From positions 248,001 to 312,000 of the forward strand of contig NZ_BOOK01000010.1 in assembly GCF_016863195.1 (NCBI RefSeq): a stretch of 64,000 nt of DNA, in the 5' to 3' direction. The notes beneath the pieces were generated by a model. That model had not been told where the DNA came from and searched no databases. It saw only the letters and a program-made list of their open reading frames with translations. This stretch comes from Paraplanobispora takensis. Lineage in GTDB: Bacteria > Actinomycetota > Actinomycetes > Streptosporangiales > Streptosporangiaceae. Shown in pieces: positions 8,121-16,602 of this stretch. The translations under genes were made by a program, and so were the position numbers. Position 1 is the stretch's first letter; each line of letters opens with the position of its first letter.

Positions 8121-8627
8121 ATGCAGATCACCGTGACCGTGAACGGGCAGCCGTACACCCGGGACGTCGAGCCCCGGCTGCTGCTGGTGCACTTCCTGCG
8201 CGACCACCTGGCGCTGACCGGTACCCACTGGGGCTGCGACACCTCCAACTGCGGCGCGTGCGTGGTCCATCTGGACGCGACACCCGTCAAGTCGTGCACC
8301 GTGCTCGCCGTGATGTGCGACGGGCACGAGGTCACCACCGTCGAGGGGCTGGAGCGCGACGGCGAGCTCGACGCCGTGCAGAAGGGCTTCGCCGAGTGCC
8401 ACGGCCTGCAGTGCGGCTTCTGCACGCCGGGCATGATGCTGACCGCCCGCTGGCTGCTGGACAACGATCCCGACCCGGACGAGGGCCGCATCCGGGAGAC
8501 GATCTCCGGCCAGCTGTGCCGGTGCACCGGCTACGAGAACATCGTCCGCGCCGTCCGCTGGGCGGCCGGGCACGAGGCGGGACGCGCCGCGGCGGGCGAG
8601 GGCGCGCGCGAGGGGACGAGGACATGA
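8121..8627 (+). CDS. coxS: Carbon monoxide dehydrogenase, 2Fe-2S small subunit
   Basis: CoxS carries two [2Fe-2S] clusters linking the Mo site of CoxL to FAD in CoxM. The 168-residue protein has the ferredoxin-type motif GCDTSNCGACVVHL (about 38-51) for the type II cluster and the C-terminal CGFCTPGMM and QLCRCTGYENIV motifs for the type I cluster. ATG 8121 sits at a good distance from AGGGGAG; a GTG six bases earlier overlaps the coxM stop but is too close to that site. The gene ends inside the coxL start (ATGA), so translation is coupled. Confidence 0.93.
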   Translation: MQITVTVNGQPYTRDVEPRLLLVHFLRDHLALTGTHWGCDTSNCGACVVHLDATPVKSCTVLAVMCDGHEVTTVEGLERDGELDAVQKGFAECHGLQCGFCTPGMMLTARWLLDNDPDPDEGRIRETISGQLCRCTGYENIVRAVRWAAGHEAGRAAAGEGAREGTRT

Positions 8628-11020
8628 CCCAGGACACGAGCGGGACCACGACCCCCATGGGCTTCGGCCGGATGCACCGCAAGGAGGACGCGCGCTTCAT
8701 CCGGGGCCGCGGCACCTACGTCGACGACGTCCGGCTGCCCGGCATGCTGCACGGCGCGATCCTGCGCAGCCCGCACGCCCACGCCCGGATCCTGTCGGTC
8801 GACGCCTCGGCCGCCGAGGCCTACCCCGGGGTCAGGGCGGTGATCACCGGTGCGACCCTGGAGACGCTGAACCTGGCCTGGATGCCGACCCTCTCGGCCG
8901 ACGTGCAGGCCGTACTGGCCACCGACAAGGTGCGCTTCCAGGGGCAGGAGGTCGCGTTCGTGGTGGCCGAGGACCCCTACACGGCGCGCGACGCGGTGGA
9001 GCTGATCGACGTCGGGTACGAGCCGCTGGAGCCGGTCGTCGACGCGCGCCGGGCCCTGGACGCGGACGCCCCGGTGATCCGCGACGACCTGGAGGGCAGG
9101 ACCGGCAACCACATCTTCGACTGGGAGGCGGGCGACCGCGCGCAGACCGACGCGATCTTCGAGCGGGCCGAGGTGACGGTCGCGCAGGACATGCTCTACC
9201 CGCGCGTGCACCCCGCGCCGCTGGAGACCTGCGGGGCGGTCGCCGACTTCGACAAGGTCACCGGAAAGCTCACCGTCTGGTGCCCGACGCAGGCCCCGCA
9301 CGCCCACCGCACGCTGTACGCGCTGGTGGCCGGGCTGCCCGAGCACAAGATCCGGGTGATCTCCCCGGACATCGGCGGCGGCTTCGGCGGAAAAGTCGGG
9401 ATATATCCGGGCTATGTCTGCGCGATCGTCGGCTCCATCGTCACCGGCAGGCCGGTCAAGTGGATGGAGGACCGCTCCGAGAACCTGATGAGCACCGCCT
9501 TCGCCCGCGACTATCACATGCGCGGGGAGATCGCCGCGACCCGGGACGGCCGGATCCTGGCCCTGCGGGTCAAGGTCGTCGCCGACCACGGCGCGTTCAA
9601 CGGAACCGCCCAGCCGACCAAATTCCCCGCGGGCTTCTTCGGCGTCTTCACCGGTTCCTACGACATCGAGGCCGCGCACTGCGAGGTCACCGGCGTCTAC
9701 ACCAACAAGGCCCCCGGCGGGGTCGCCTACGCCTGCTCCTTCCGCATCACCGAGGCCGTCTACCTGGTCGAGCGCATGATCGACGTGCTCGCCTGCGAGC
9801 TGGACGCCGACCCGGCCGAGCTGCGGATGAGGAACCTGATCCGCCCCGAGCGCTTCCCCTACACCTCGCCCACCGGCTGGGAGTACGACTCCGGCGACTA
9901 TCCCCGGGCCCTGCGCCTGGCCCTGGACATGGCCGGCTACGACAAGCTCCGAGCCGAGCAGGCCGAGCGCCGCCGCGGGGACGGGCCGCAGCTGGGCATC
10001 GGGATCAGCTTCTTCACCGAGGCCGTCGGCGCCGGCCCGCGCAGGCACATGGACATCCTCGGCCTGGGCATGGCCGACGGCGCCGAGCTGCGCGTGCACC
10101 CGACCGGCAAGGCCGTGCTGCGCGTCTCCTGCCAGTCGCAGGGCCAGGGGCACGAGACCACCTTCGCCCAGATCGTGGCCGCCGAGCTGGGCATCCCGCC
10201 GGACGACGTCGAGGTGGTCCACGGCGACACCGACCAGACCCCCTTCGGGCTGGGGACGTACGGCTCCCGCTCCACCCCGGTCTCCGGCGCCGCGACCGCG
10301 ATCGTGGCCAGGAAGGTCAGGGAGCGGGCCCGGCTGGTCGCCGCGGCGATGCTGGAGGCCTCCCCGCAGGACCTGGAGTGGTCGGTCTCCGAGACCGGGG
10401 GCCGCTGGTCGGTCCAGGGCTCGGCCGGGCACGGCAGGAGCATCCAGGAGATCGCGATGGCCGCGCACTCCAACCTGGAGCTGCCCGAGGGCGTCGAGGG
10501 CCACCTGGACGCCGTGACCGTCTACAACCCGCCCAACCTGACCTATCCCTTCGGTGCCTACGTCTGCGTGGTGGAGGTCGACCCGCGGACCGGGCAGGTC
10601 AAGGTCCGCCGCTTCGTGGCCGTGGACGACTGCGGCGTGCGGATCAACCCGATGATCGTCGAAGGACAGATCCACGGCGGTCTCGCCGACGGGGTCGGGA
10701 TGGCGCTGATGCAGCTGATGGCCTTCGACGAGGACGGCAACCACCTGGGCGCGTCCTTCATGGACTACCTGCTGCCGACCGCGCTGGAGTGCCCGTCGTG
10801 GGAGCTGGGCGAGACCGTCACGCCGTCCCCGCACCATCCGATCGGCGCCAAGGGCGTGGGGGAGTCGGCCACGGTCGGCTCGCCCGCCGCGGTGGTCAAC
10901 GCGGTGCTCGACGCGCTGCGGCCGTACGGCGTGCGCCACGCGGACATGCCGCTCACCCCGGCCAACGTGTGGAGCGCTCTGCGGGGCAGCCCGCTCCGCA
11001 CCGACCTGGCGATCACCTGA
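8624..11020 (+). CDS. coxL: Form I aerobic carbon monoxide dehydrogenase, Mo-Cu large subunit
   Basis: CoxL oxidises CO with water to CO2, two protons and two electrons at a Mo-S-Cu centre with molybdopterin cytosine dinucleotide. The 798-residue protein contains AYACSFR with Cys371, matching the AYxCSFR loop that distinguishes genuine form I CO dehydrogenases (the Cys binds copper); form II enzymes have AYRGAGR. GGGFGGKVGIYPGY marks the cofactor-binding domain, and KGVGE with Glu747 supplies the conserved active-site glutamate. The length is normal for CoxL. It overlaps coxS by ATGA and is followed 46 bases later by an XdhC/CoxF-type gene. The assembly genes coxD (MoxR ATPase) and coxE are not in the window. 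The likely role is scavenging of trace CO as an energy source. Confidence 0.95.
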   Translation: MTQDTSGTTTPMGFGRMHRKEDARFIRGRGTYVDDVRLPGMLHGAILRSPHAHARILSVDASAAEAYPGVRAVITGATLETLNLAWMPTLSADVQAVLATDKVRFQGQEVAFVVAEDPYTARDAVELIDVGYEPLEPVVDARRALDADAPVIRDDLEGRTGNHIFDWEAGDRAQTDAIFERAEVTVAQDMLYPRVHPAPLETCGAVADFDKVTGKLTVWCPTQAPHAHRTLYALVAGLPEHKIRVISPDIGGGFGGKVGIYPGYVCAIVGSIVTGRPVKWMEDRSENLMSTAFARDYHMRGEIAATRDGRILALRVKVVADHGAFNGTAQPTKFPAGFFGVFTGSYDIEAAHCEVTGVYTNKAPGGVAYACSFRITEAVYLVERMIDVLACELDADPAELRMRNLIRPERFPYTSPTGWEYDSGDYPRALRLALDMAGYDKLRAEQAERRRGDGPQLGIGISFFTEAVGAGPRRHMDILGLGMADGAELRVHPTGKAVLRVSCQSQGQGHETTFAQIVAAELGIPPDDVEVVHGDTDQTPFGLGTYGSRSTPVSGAATAIVARKVRERARLVAAAMLEASPQDLEWSVSETGGRWSVQGSAGHGRSIQEIAMAAHSNLELPEGVEGHLDAVTVYNPPNLTYPFGAYVCVVEVDPRTGQVKVRRFVAVDDCGVRINPMIVEGQIHGGLADGVGMALMQLMAFDEDGNHLGASFMDYLLPTALECPSWELGETVTPSPHHPIGAKGVGESATVGSPAAVVNAVLDALRPYGVRHADMPLTPANVWSALRGSPLRTDLAIT

Positions 11021-11066
11021 TCGGGGGCGCGACGGCTTCGCGGACGCGACCGACGGAGGAGGACCC

Positions 11067-11885
11067 GTGAGCGAGTTCCTGGGCATGCCGGAGCCGCGCG
11101 CCCGCACGGCCGGGCACGCCCACCGGGACGCCGCGCCCGGCGGGGAGAACGGCCGGCGCGACGTTCCGTCCGGCGCGTCCTCCTCCACCGGACCGCTCGG
11201 GCCGTCCGGCCTGGTGGAGCGGGCGGACTCGCTGCGCGCCGGGCGGGAGCCGTACGTGATGGCGACGGTCGTGCGCGCCGCGCGGCCCACCAGCGCCAAG
11301 CCGGGTGACCGGGCGCTGGTGCTGGCCGACGGGACCATCGAGGGCTTCGTGGGCGGGCACTGCGCCACCTCCACCGTTCGCGCCCAGAGCCTGCGGCTGC
11401 TGGAGGACGGGAGCTCGACCCTGCTGCGGATCACTCCTGCGGCGGCGGAGCCGTACGAGGAGGAGGGGCTGGTCGCGGTCGGCCAGCCCTGCCTGTCCGG
11501 CGGGACTCTGGAGATCTTCCTGGAGGCGGTGCTGCCGCCACCGCTCGTCCGGGTGCACGGGGAGGGCCCGATCGCGCTGGCGCTGCGGCGGGTCGGCGCC
11601 GCCCTCGGCTACCAGGCCGAACCGGCCGGCGGCCCGCCGGCGCCGGACACCGCGGCCGTGGTGGTGGCCTCGCACGGGGTGGGGGAGATCCCGGTGCTGA
11701 CGGCGGCCCTGCGCGCGGGCGTGCCGTACGTCGGCCTGATCGCCAGCCGGCGCCGCGCCGCGGCCGTGCTCGCGGAGGTGGAGGGGGGCGAGCGGGTGCA
11801 CGCCCCGGCCGGGCTCGACCTGGGCGCCCGCACGCCCGGTGAGATCGCGCTGTCCGTCTACGCCCAGATCGTCGCGGAGCGCTGA
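11067..11885 (+). CDS. XdhC/CoxF-type molybdenum enzyme maturation factor
   Basis: The 272-residue protein has an N-terminal XdhC_CoxI domain (REPYVMATVVRAARPTSAKP followed by GFVGGHCATSTV and GQPCLSGGTLEIFLE) and a C-terminal Rossmann-like XdhC domain (VVVASHGVGEIPVL, PYVGLIASRRRAA). Family members bind molybdenum cofactor and help insert or sulfurate it in xanthine dehydrogenase or CO dehydrogenase. An unusual Pro/Arg-rich N-terminal extension of about 50 residues precedes the domain. GTG 11067 follows GGAGGAGG closely and is the only well-supported start. The position directly after coxL suggests CoxL maturation. Confidence 0.85.
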   Translation: MSEFLGMPEPRARTAGHAHRDAAPGGENGRRDVPSGASSSTGPLGPSGLVERADSLRAGREPYVMATVVRAARPTSAKPGDRALVLADGTIEGFVGGHCATSTVRAQSLRLLEDGSSTLLRITPAAAEPYEEEGLVAVGQPCLSGGTLEIFLEAVLPPPLVRVHGEGPIALALRRVGAALGYQAEPAGGPPAPDTAAVVVASHGVGEIPVLTAALRAGVPYVGLIASRRRAAAVLAEVEGGERVHAPAGLDLGARTPGEIALSVYAQIVAER

Positions 11886-12071
11886 GGCGGGCGGGGGCCG
11901 GATCGCGGCGGGCTGAACCGCCCGGCGCATCGGCCGGATCGAGGCGGGACGGGGCAGGCCGGGCCGGACCGGGGTAACCGAACGGCGTTCTCTCGGTTTC
12001 CGCCCGCGGACGCCGCCCGTCTGGTTATGATCACGCCTGGCCGCCCGCACTTCCCCCGAGACGGAGCCTTC

Positions 12072-12899
12072 ATGGCCGAGACGAACCCCCTGCCCTGGAC
12101 CCCGCCGGAGGGGGAGATCCCCAAGATCGACTCCACCGTGCCGCATCCGGCGCGGATCTACGACTACTGGCTCGGCGGCAAGGACCACTTCGAGGCCGAC
12201 CGGGTGGCGGCGGAGCAGGTCATCGCCGCCGTCCCCGAGGTCCGCGACACCGCCAGGGAGAACCGCGCCTTCCTGGGACGGGCCGTGCGCCACCTCGTCG
12301 AGAACGGGATCACGCAGTTCCTCGACATCGGCACCGGCATCCCCACGCAGGGCAACACCCACGAGGTGGCCCAGCGGGCCCTGCCCGGGGCGCGCGTCGC
12401 CTACGTCGACAACGACCCCATGGTCCTGGCCCACGCACGGGCGCTGATGACGAGCACACCGGAGGGCAGGTCCACCTACGTCCAGGCCGACCTGCGCCAC
12501 CCCGAGAGCATCATCGATCACCCCGAGGTGCGCTCCACCATCGACTTCGACCGGCCGGTGGGCATCCTGCTCGTGGCCGTCCTGATGTTCATCAAGGACT
12601 CCGAGGACCCGATCGGCCTGGTCAAGCGCATCACCGACGCGGTTCCCGCGGGAAGCTACCTGGTCGTCTCGCACGTCAGCCAGGACCTGCTCAGCCCCGA
12701 GGCGGTCCGGCGCACCCTCCAGGTCTACAACCGCGCCTCGGCCACGATGACCATGCGCACCCACGGGGAGATCAGCCGGCTCTTCGACGGCTTCGAGATC
12801 GTCGACCCCGGCGTGGTGGAGGTCTACCGGTGGCGTCCCGAGGAGGAGATCCCCGATTTCCCCACCGCGGTGTACGCCGGAGTCGGCCGCAAGCGGTGA
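12072..12899 (+). CDS. SAM-dependent methyltransferase, DUF574/Methyltransf_19 type
   Basis: The 275-residue protein is typical of a family abundant in Streptomyces-like actinomycetes. Signature stretches are STVPHPARIYDYWLGGKDHF near the N-terminus, FLDIGTGIPTQGNTHEVAQ (SAM-binding motif I) and VAYVDNDPMVLAHARALM (motif II with the acidic ribose-binding residues). Substrates are unknown for most members. It sits between the cox maturation gene and coxG on the same strand, with gaps of about 190 and 150 bases, so its own promoter is likely and a role in CO oxidation is not implied. Confidence 0.88.
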   Translation: MAETNPLPWTPPEGEIPKIDSTVPHPARIYDYWLGGKDHFEADRVAAEQVIAAVPEVRDTARENRAFLGRAVRHLVENGITQFLDIGTGIPTQGNTHEVAQRALPGARVAYVDNDPMVLAHARALMTSTPEGRSTYVQADLRHPESIIDHPEVRSTIDFDRPVGILLVAVLMFIKDSEDPIGLVKRITDAVPAGSYLVVSHVSQDLLSPEAVRRTLQVYNRASATMTMRTHGEISRLFDGFEIVDPGVVEVYRWRPEEEIPDFPTAVYAGVGRKR

Positions 12900-13045
12900 G
12901 CCCGGCGGTCCGGGAGCGCCGTCCGGGCGGCAGGGACGGGCGGGAAGATCCGACGGACACACCCCAGGGCTGACAATCCCCGGACACGCCGGAGGGCAGA
13001 TGTTGCTCTTATCCCCGTGGCCGGGAACTCTCTAGAGTGCTGGGC

Positions 13046-13768
13046 GTGAAGGTCGCAGGCAGCGCCGTGCTCGGCATCGACAGGGATCGTGTGTGGTCCG
13101 CGCTCCAGAACCCCGACGTGCTGGTGCGCACGATCCCGGGGTGCGAGCGCCTGGAGGAGACGGGGCCCGACACCTACCGGATGACGGTCACCGCGGGAGT
13201 GGCCTCGATCAAGGGCGTCTACCAGGGCGAGGTCGCCCTGTCGGAGCCCGAGGCCCCCCGGCGCTTCGTGCTCCGGGCCAGGGGCCAGGGCGCGCCCGGC
13301 ACCGTGGACGCCACCGTGGAGGTGCGCCTCAGCGAGGTCGACGGCGGCACCCGGATCGACTACGACGCCGACGCGGTGGTCGGCGGCATGATCGGCGGCG
13401 TGGGCCAGCGGATGCTCAGCACGGTGGCGAAGAAGACGGCGGGGGAGTTCTTCTCCGCCGTCGAGAGCCACCTGGTCTCCGGCGTCTCCGGCGTCTCCGG
13501 CGTCTCCGGCACCTCCGACGTCTCGGGCGTCTCCGGTGGGCAGGCCCCGGTGCCCGAGACGGCCCTCGCCGTACCCGGAGCGGCCCGCGCGGCCGCCGCG
13601 CCCGAGGCGCCCGCGGAGCAGGTGCGGGTCTTCGAGCGCCCCGCCCCGCCCGCGCGCCAGGGCGTGCCGGCCTGGACGGTCGTGACGGCGTTCGGGATGG
13701 GCGCGGGCATCGCACTCGGCAGCGCGGTGATCGGCTGGCTGCTGGGCCGCGCCGGCCGGAGGCGCTGA
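13046..13768 (+). CDS. coxG: CoxG-family SRPBCC protein with C-terminal membrane anchor
   Basis: Residues about 1-145 form the CoxG-type SRPBCC (START-like) domain, starting KVAGSAVLGIDRDRVWSALQ and including IPGCERLEE and GTVDATVEVRL. A repetitive Gly-Val-Ser linker and a Pro/Ala-rich spacer follow, then one transmembrane helix near the C-terminus (WTVVTAFGMGAGIALGSAVI) and a basic tail. In Oligotropha, CoxG is required to tether CO dehydrogenase to the membrane, and the domain-linker-anchor layout fits this. I chose GTG 13046, which matches the usual MKVxGSA beginning; a GTG nine bases earlier is possible. It is about two kilobases downstream of coxL, and a role with this CO dehydrogenase is likely. 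Confidence 0.85.
   Translation: MKVAGSAVLGIDRDRVWSALQNPDVLVRTIPGCERLEETGPDTYRMTVTAGVASIKGVYQGEVALSEPEAPRRFVLRARGQGAPGTVDATVEVRLSEVDGGTRIDYDADAVVGGMIGGVGQRMLSTVAKKTAGEFFSAVESHLVSGVSGVSGVSGTSDVSGVSGGQAPVPETALAVPGAARAAAAPEAPAEQVRVFERPAPPARQGVPAWTVVTAFGMGAGIALGSAVIGWLLGRAGRRR
13481..13534 (+). repeat. 9-bp tandem repeat coding for a Gly-Val-Ser linker in coxG
   Basis: Six consecutive 9-bp units, mostly GGCGTCTCC, encode GVS triplets with two degenerate units in the middle. In-frame slippage here would change only the length of the linker between the SRPBCC domain and the anchor. Confidence 0.85.
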
Positions 13769-13819
13769 CCTCGGGACCGGCCCTCGCGATTGGGGATCTT
13801 CCGGCGTAACGTGACGGGT

Positions 13820-14719
13820 ATGCGCGAGGCACGTGCTGAGGATGCCCGGAACGAGGCCAGACGACTGATTCGTGATCTTCTGGGAGAGGAACGGCCATCG
13901 GCCGGCGTCCTGCTGCGTGAGGCCGCGACCGAGTTGGGCGCGGACCGCGTCGAGCGCTGCGCCGAGCTCGCCCGCGGTGCCCCGCTGACCCGTCGGTCCG
14001 CCGAGCTCGCCTCGCTGGCCGGGCTGCTGGTCGGCACCCGCGAGCTGGGGGAGCAGTGGTGGCGGCAGGCCAGGGACGGCAAGCGGCCCGCGCCCGACGA
14101 GGTCCTGCGCGCCGCCACCGCCGTCGATCCCTGGGCCGACCTGACCGTGCTGGAGATGCTGGCCGCCTGGATCGCCGACGACTCCGCGGACGAGACCTGG
14201 GGCAGGCCGGGCGCGGTCACCGACCTGAACTCCTGGCAGGCCGAGGACCAGATCGCGCTTCCGGCCGGTTCCGTACCCGGCCAGCGGATCGTGGTCGCCT
14301 TCGACGCGGGCGGGCGGCTCGACGCCGTGGTGATCCGCCGCCCCGACGAGGACCTCGGTTCGAACCTGGACTTCAACTCGCTGCGCTACTCCCCGCCCGC
14401 CGAGGCCCAGTGGAGCTGGGGCGTGGCCGCGGGCCTGGGCCCGCACCCCCTTCGGGAGGACCCCGACCCGTACGCGCAGCCGGTGGACCCCGCCGCGGCC
14501 GACGCCCTGCGCGTCTGGGCCCTGCGGCACGGCGCCACCGCCGAGCAGACCGGGCGGGAGTGGCGGGTCAAGGGCGACGTCGTCGCCGCGATCGAGCGGG
14601 TCGACTGGATGTGGCGCAGCGGCGAGTGGTTCGCCTGGTGGCGCGGGGTCGCCGCGCTGGTCGACGGCGACCCCCTCCAGCTCGCCGCCCGCCTAGAGGA
14701 GATCGCCGCGGCGTCCTGA
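13820..14719 (+). CDS. Uncharacterised 299-aa protein
   Basis: I do not recognise this protein. It is acidic, soluble and Trp-rich in the C-terminal half (WSWGVAAGLGPHP, VDWMWRSGEWFAWWRGVAAL), without signal peptide or membrane segment. The N-terminal 110 residues are helical (EDARNEARRLIRDLLGEE), followed by a mixed region with DLNSWQAEDQIALPAG. ATG 13820 is chosen; a TTG 30 bases upstream is the only other option. It lies about 50 bases after coxG on the same strand and ends ten bases before a convergent TetR gene, so it may be the last gene of the coxG unit. A link to CO metabolism is only positional. Confidence 0.6.
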   Translation: MREARAEDARNEARRLIRDLLGEERPSAGVLLREAATELGADRVERCAELARGAPLTRRSAELASLAGLLVGTRELGEQWWRQARDGKRPAPDEVLRAATAVDPWADLTVLEMLAAWIADDSADETWGRPGAVTDLNSWQAEDQIALPAGSVPGQRIVVAFDAGGRLDAVVIRRPDEDLGSNLDFNSLRYSPPAEAQWSWGVAAGLGPHPLREDPDPYAQPVDPAAADALRVWALRHGATAEQTGREWRVKGDVVAAIERVDWMWRSGEWFAWWRGVAALVDGDPLQLAARLEEIAAAS

Positions 14720-14728
14720 GGGGCCGGT

Positions 14729-15490
14729 CTAGCGGCGGGCGATCAGGGCCGCGACGCCGTCGAGGATGCGGGCCAGGCCGAAGTCGAGGGCGTGCGCCGG
14801 GTCGGTGGCCCCGTTGTGGGCCTGGCCGGCGGCCTGGCCGACCCGGGAGGCCACCGGGAAGCGGGAGGCGTCCATGACCTTCTCCAGGGCGGGCGCGCTG
14901 GCCAGCCACCACTCGGTCTCGCTCATCCCGGTGTTCTGCTGGACCTGCTCCAGGCTCGCCCGGACCCGGGCGGTGCCCTCGACGTGGGTGAGGATCAGGG
15001 TCAGTACGGAGTCCATCTCGATGTCGGACAGGCCGATGCCCTCCAGCGGGCGCAGCTCGGCCTCGTATTTGAGGGACGCGTTCGGGCCCACCACCGGCCG
15101 GGCGGTGACGATCTGCAGCATCCAGGGGTGGCGCAGGTAGAGGTCCCAGTTGCGTGCGGCGACGAACTCCATCGCCCCGCGCCACCCGCCGGGCTGTGAG
15201 GCCGGGGCGTCCACGTCGTCGTAGAGCTGCCCGTAGGCGGTGTCGATCATCAGATCGGTCAGCTCGGTCTTGCCCGGAACGTGCGTGTAGAGGGACATCG
15301 TGCCCACTCCCAGCCGCTCGGCGACGCGGCGCATGGACAGGGCGTCCAGGCCCTCGGCGCCGGCGATCCCGAGGGCGGCCTCGACGATCGCGCGCACCGT
15401 CAGGCCCGAACGCCCCGCCTTGGTGTGCGAGCCCCACAGCAGCGCCACGCTGCGCGCCGGGTCGCCGCCCGAACTCTTCTTCCCGTCCAC
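14729..15490 (-). CDS. TetR/AcrR-family repressor of the divergent DrrAB-like exporter
   Basis: The 253-residue protein has an N-terminal TetR helix-turn-helix at about residues 28-75 (TVRAIVEAALGIAGAEG followed by ALSMRRVAERLGVGTMSLYTH) and a tetracycline-repressor-like C-terminal domain typical of regulators of drug exporters. The GTG start at 15490 faces the ABC transporter start at 15631, and the 140 bases between them hold three short palindromes. This arrangement strongly suggests that it represses the exporter operon and itself and is released by a small hydrophobic ligand. Ligand unknown. Confidence 0.9.
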   Translation of the reverse strand: MDGKKSSGGDPARSVALLWGSHTKAGRSGLTVRAIVEAALGIAGAEGLDALSMRRVAERLGVGTMSLYTHVPGKTELTDLMIDTAYGQLYDDVDAPASQPGGWRGAMEFVAARNWDLYLRHPWMLQIVTARPVVGPNASLKYEAELRPLEGIGLSDIEMDSVLTLILTHVEGTARVRASLEQVQQNTGMSETEWWLASAPALEKVMDASRFPVASRVGQAAGQAHNGATDPAHALDFGLARILDGVAALIARR

Positions 15491-15517
15491 CGGAACAAAC
15501 TCCCCACCCTCGGCGTC

Positions 15518-15564
15518 ATACGTATCGTATCGTGTTCCGTACGATGTACCGTACAGAGTACGGT
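15518..15564. promoter_or_regulatory. Cluster of palindromes, likely TetR operators
   Basis: Three dyads occur in the divergent gap: ATACG-TAT-CGTAT (15518-15530), ATCGT-N7-ACGAT (15529-15545) and ACCGTAC-AGA-GTACGGT (15548-15564). The first and third share a 3-base centre and CGTA-type arms and have centres 32 bp apart, about three helical turns, suiting two TetR dimers on one face of the DNA. Confidence 0.6.
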
Positions 15565-15630
15565 GGAGTCGTGCCGATGCCGGCCGTACGGCGCGCGCCG
15601 ACGGGGCGGCCGGTGGAAGGAAGGGCGAAG

Positions 15631-16602
15631 GTGGAAGACGAGGAGAGTGCGATCACTGCGCGGGACGTGCGCAAGAGCTATCCCGGCGCCCCGCCGGAGG
15701 CGGGACTGAACGGGTTCGACCTGCGGGTCGCCGCGGGGTCGGTCTGCGGGCTGCTGGGGCCGAACGGCGCGGGCAAGACCACGGCGATCCGGATCCTGTC
15801 CACGCTGCTGGAGATGGACGGGGGCCGGGCGAGCGTCGCCGGGTTCGACGTGCGGACGCAGGGACGCAGGGTCCGCGAGCGCATCGGGCTGGTGGGCCAG
15901 TACGCCGCGGTCGACGAGATCCTCACCGGACGGCAGAACCTGGTGATGTTCGGCAGGCTGAACCGCCTGCCCGCTCCCGCCGCCCGGCGCAGGGCGGACG
16001 AGCTCCTGGAGCGGTTCGCCCTCACCGGCGCGGGGACGAGGCCGGTCGGCGGCTATTCCGGCGGCATGCGCCGCAGGCTCGACCTGGCGGCGAGCCTGGT
16101 CGTCTCACCGCCGGTGCTGTTCGTCGACGAGCCGACCACCGGCCTGGACCCCGCGGCCCGCCAGGAGGTGTGGACGGCCGTCCGCGAGCTGGTGGACGCG
16201 GGCACCACGGTGCTGCTGACCACGCAGTACCTGGAGGAGGCCGACCGGCTGGCCGACCGCGTCTGCATGCTCGCTGCGGGCAGGGTCGCCGCGGAGGGCA
16301 CCCCGGAGGAGCTCAAGTCCGCCGTCGGCGGGGACCGGATCGAGATCGTGTTCTCGGGCCCCGCGGACACGCAGGCGGCCCTGCCCGTCCTGGCGCGGGC
16401 CGCGTCCGGCGAGCTGAGCGTCGAGACGGCCGCGTACCGCGTCGGCGTTCCCGTCGCCGAGCGGACCAGGGCTCTGGTCCGGGTCGCGACCGCCCTGAAC
16501 GAGGCGGGCATCGAGCCGGAGGACATCACGCTCCGGCGTCCCACCCTCGACGAGGTCTTCCTCCGCCTGACGGGGGACGACAGGACGGAGGCGCGCGTAT
16601 GA
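15631..16602 (+). CDS. DrrA-type ABC exporter ATPase
   Basis: The 323-residue protein is the nucleotide-binding subunit of a daunorubicin-resistance-like (DrrA) exporter. Walker A is GPNGAGKTT (about 44-52), the signature is YSGGMRRRLDLA, Walker B is VLFVDEPTTGLD, and the H-loop region reads LLTTQYLEEAD, where the usual His is replaced by Gln, as is usual in DrrA. The C-terminal extension (PTLDEVFLRLTG) is the DrrA-specific domain. GTG 15631 follows GGAAGGAAGG at ideal distance; earlier in-frame starts have no such site and would overlap the operator region. It is coupled to the permease gene by ATGA. Confidence 0.92.
   Translation: MEDEESAITARDVRKSYPGAPPEAGLNGFDLRVAAGSVCGLLGPNGAGKTTAIRILSTLLEMDGGRASVAGFDVRTQGRRVRERIGLVGQYAAVDEILTGRQNLVMFGRLNRLPAPAARRRADELLERFALTGAGTRPVGGYSGGMRRRLDLAASLVVSPPVLFVDEPTTGLDPAARQEVWTAVRELVDAGTTVLLTTQYLEEADRLADRVCMLAAGRVAAEGTPEELKSAVGGDRIEIVFSGPADTQAALPVLARAASGELSVETAAYRVGVPVAERTRALVRVATALNEAGIEPEDITLRRPTLDEVFLRLTGDDRTEARV

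Noticed and set aside
8531-11434. A 967-codon minus-strand frame opposite coxL
   Set aside because: It is a GC-skew shadow of coxL; the translation has no family features and coxL fits the family from end to end.
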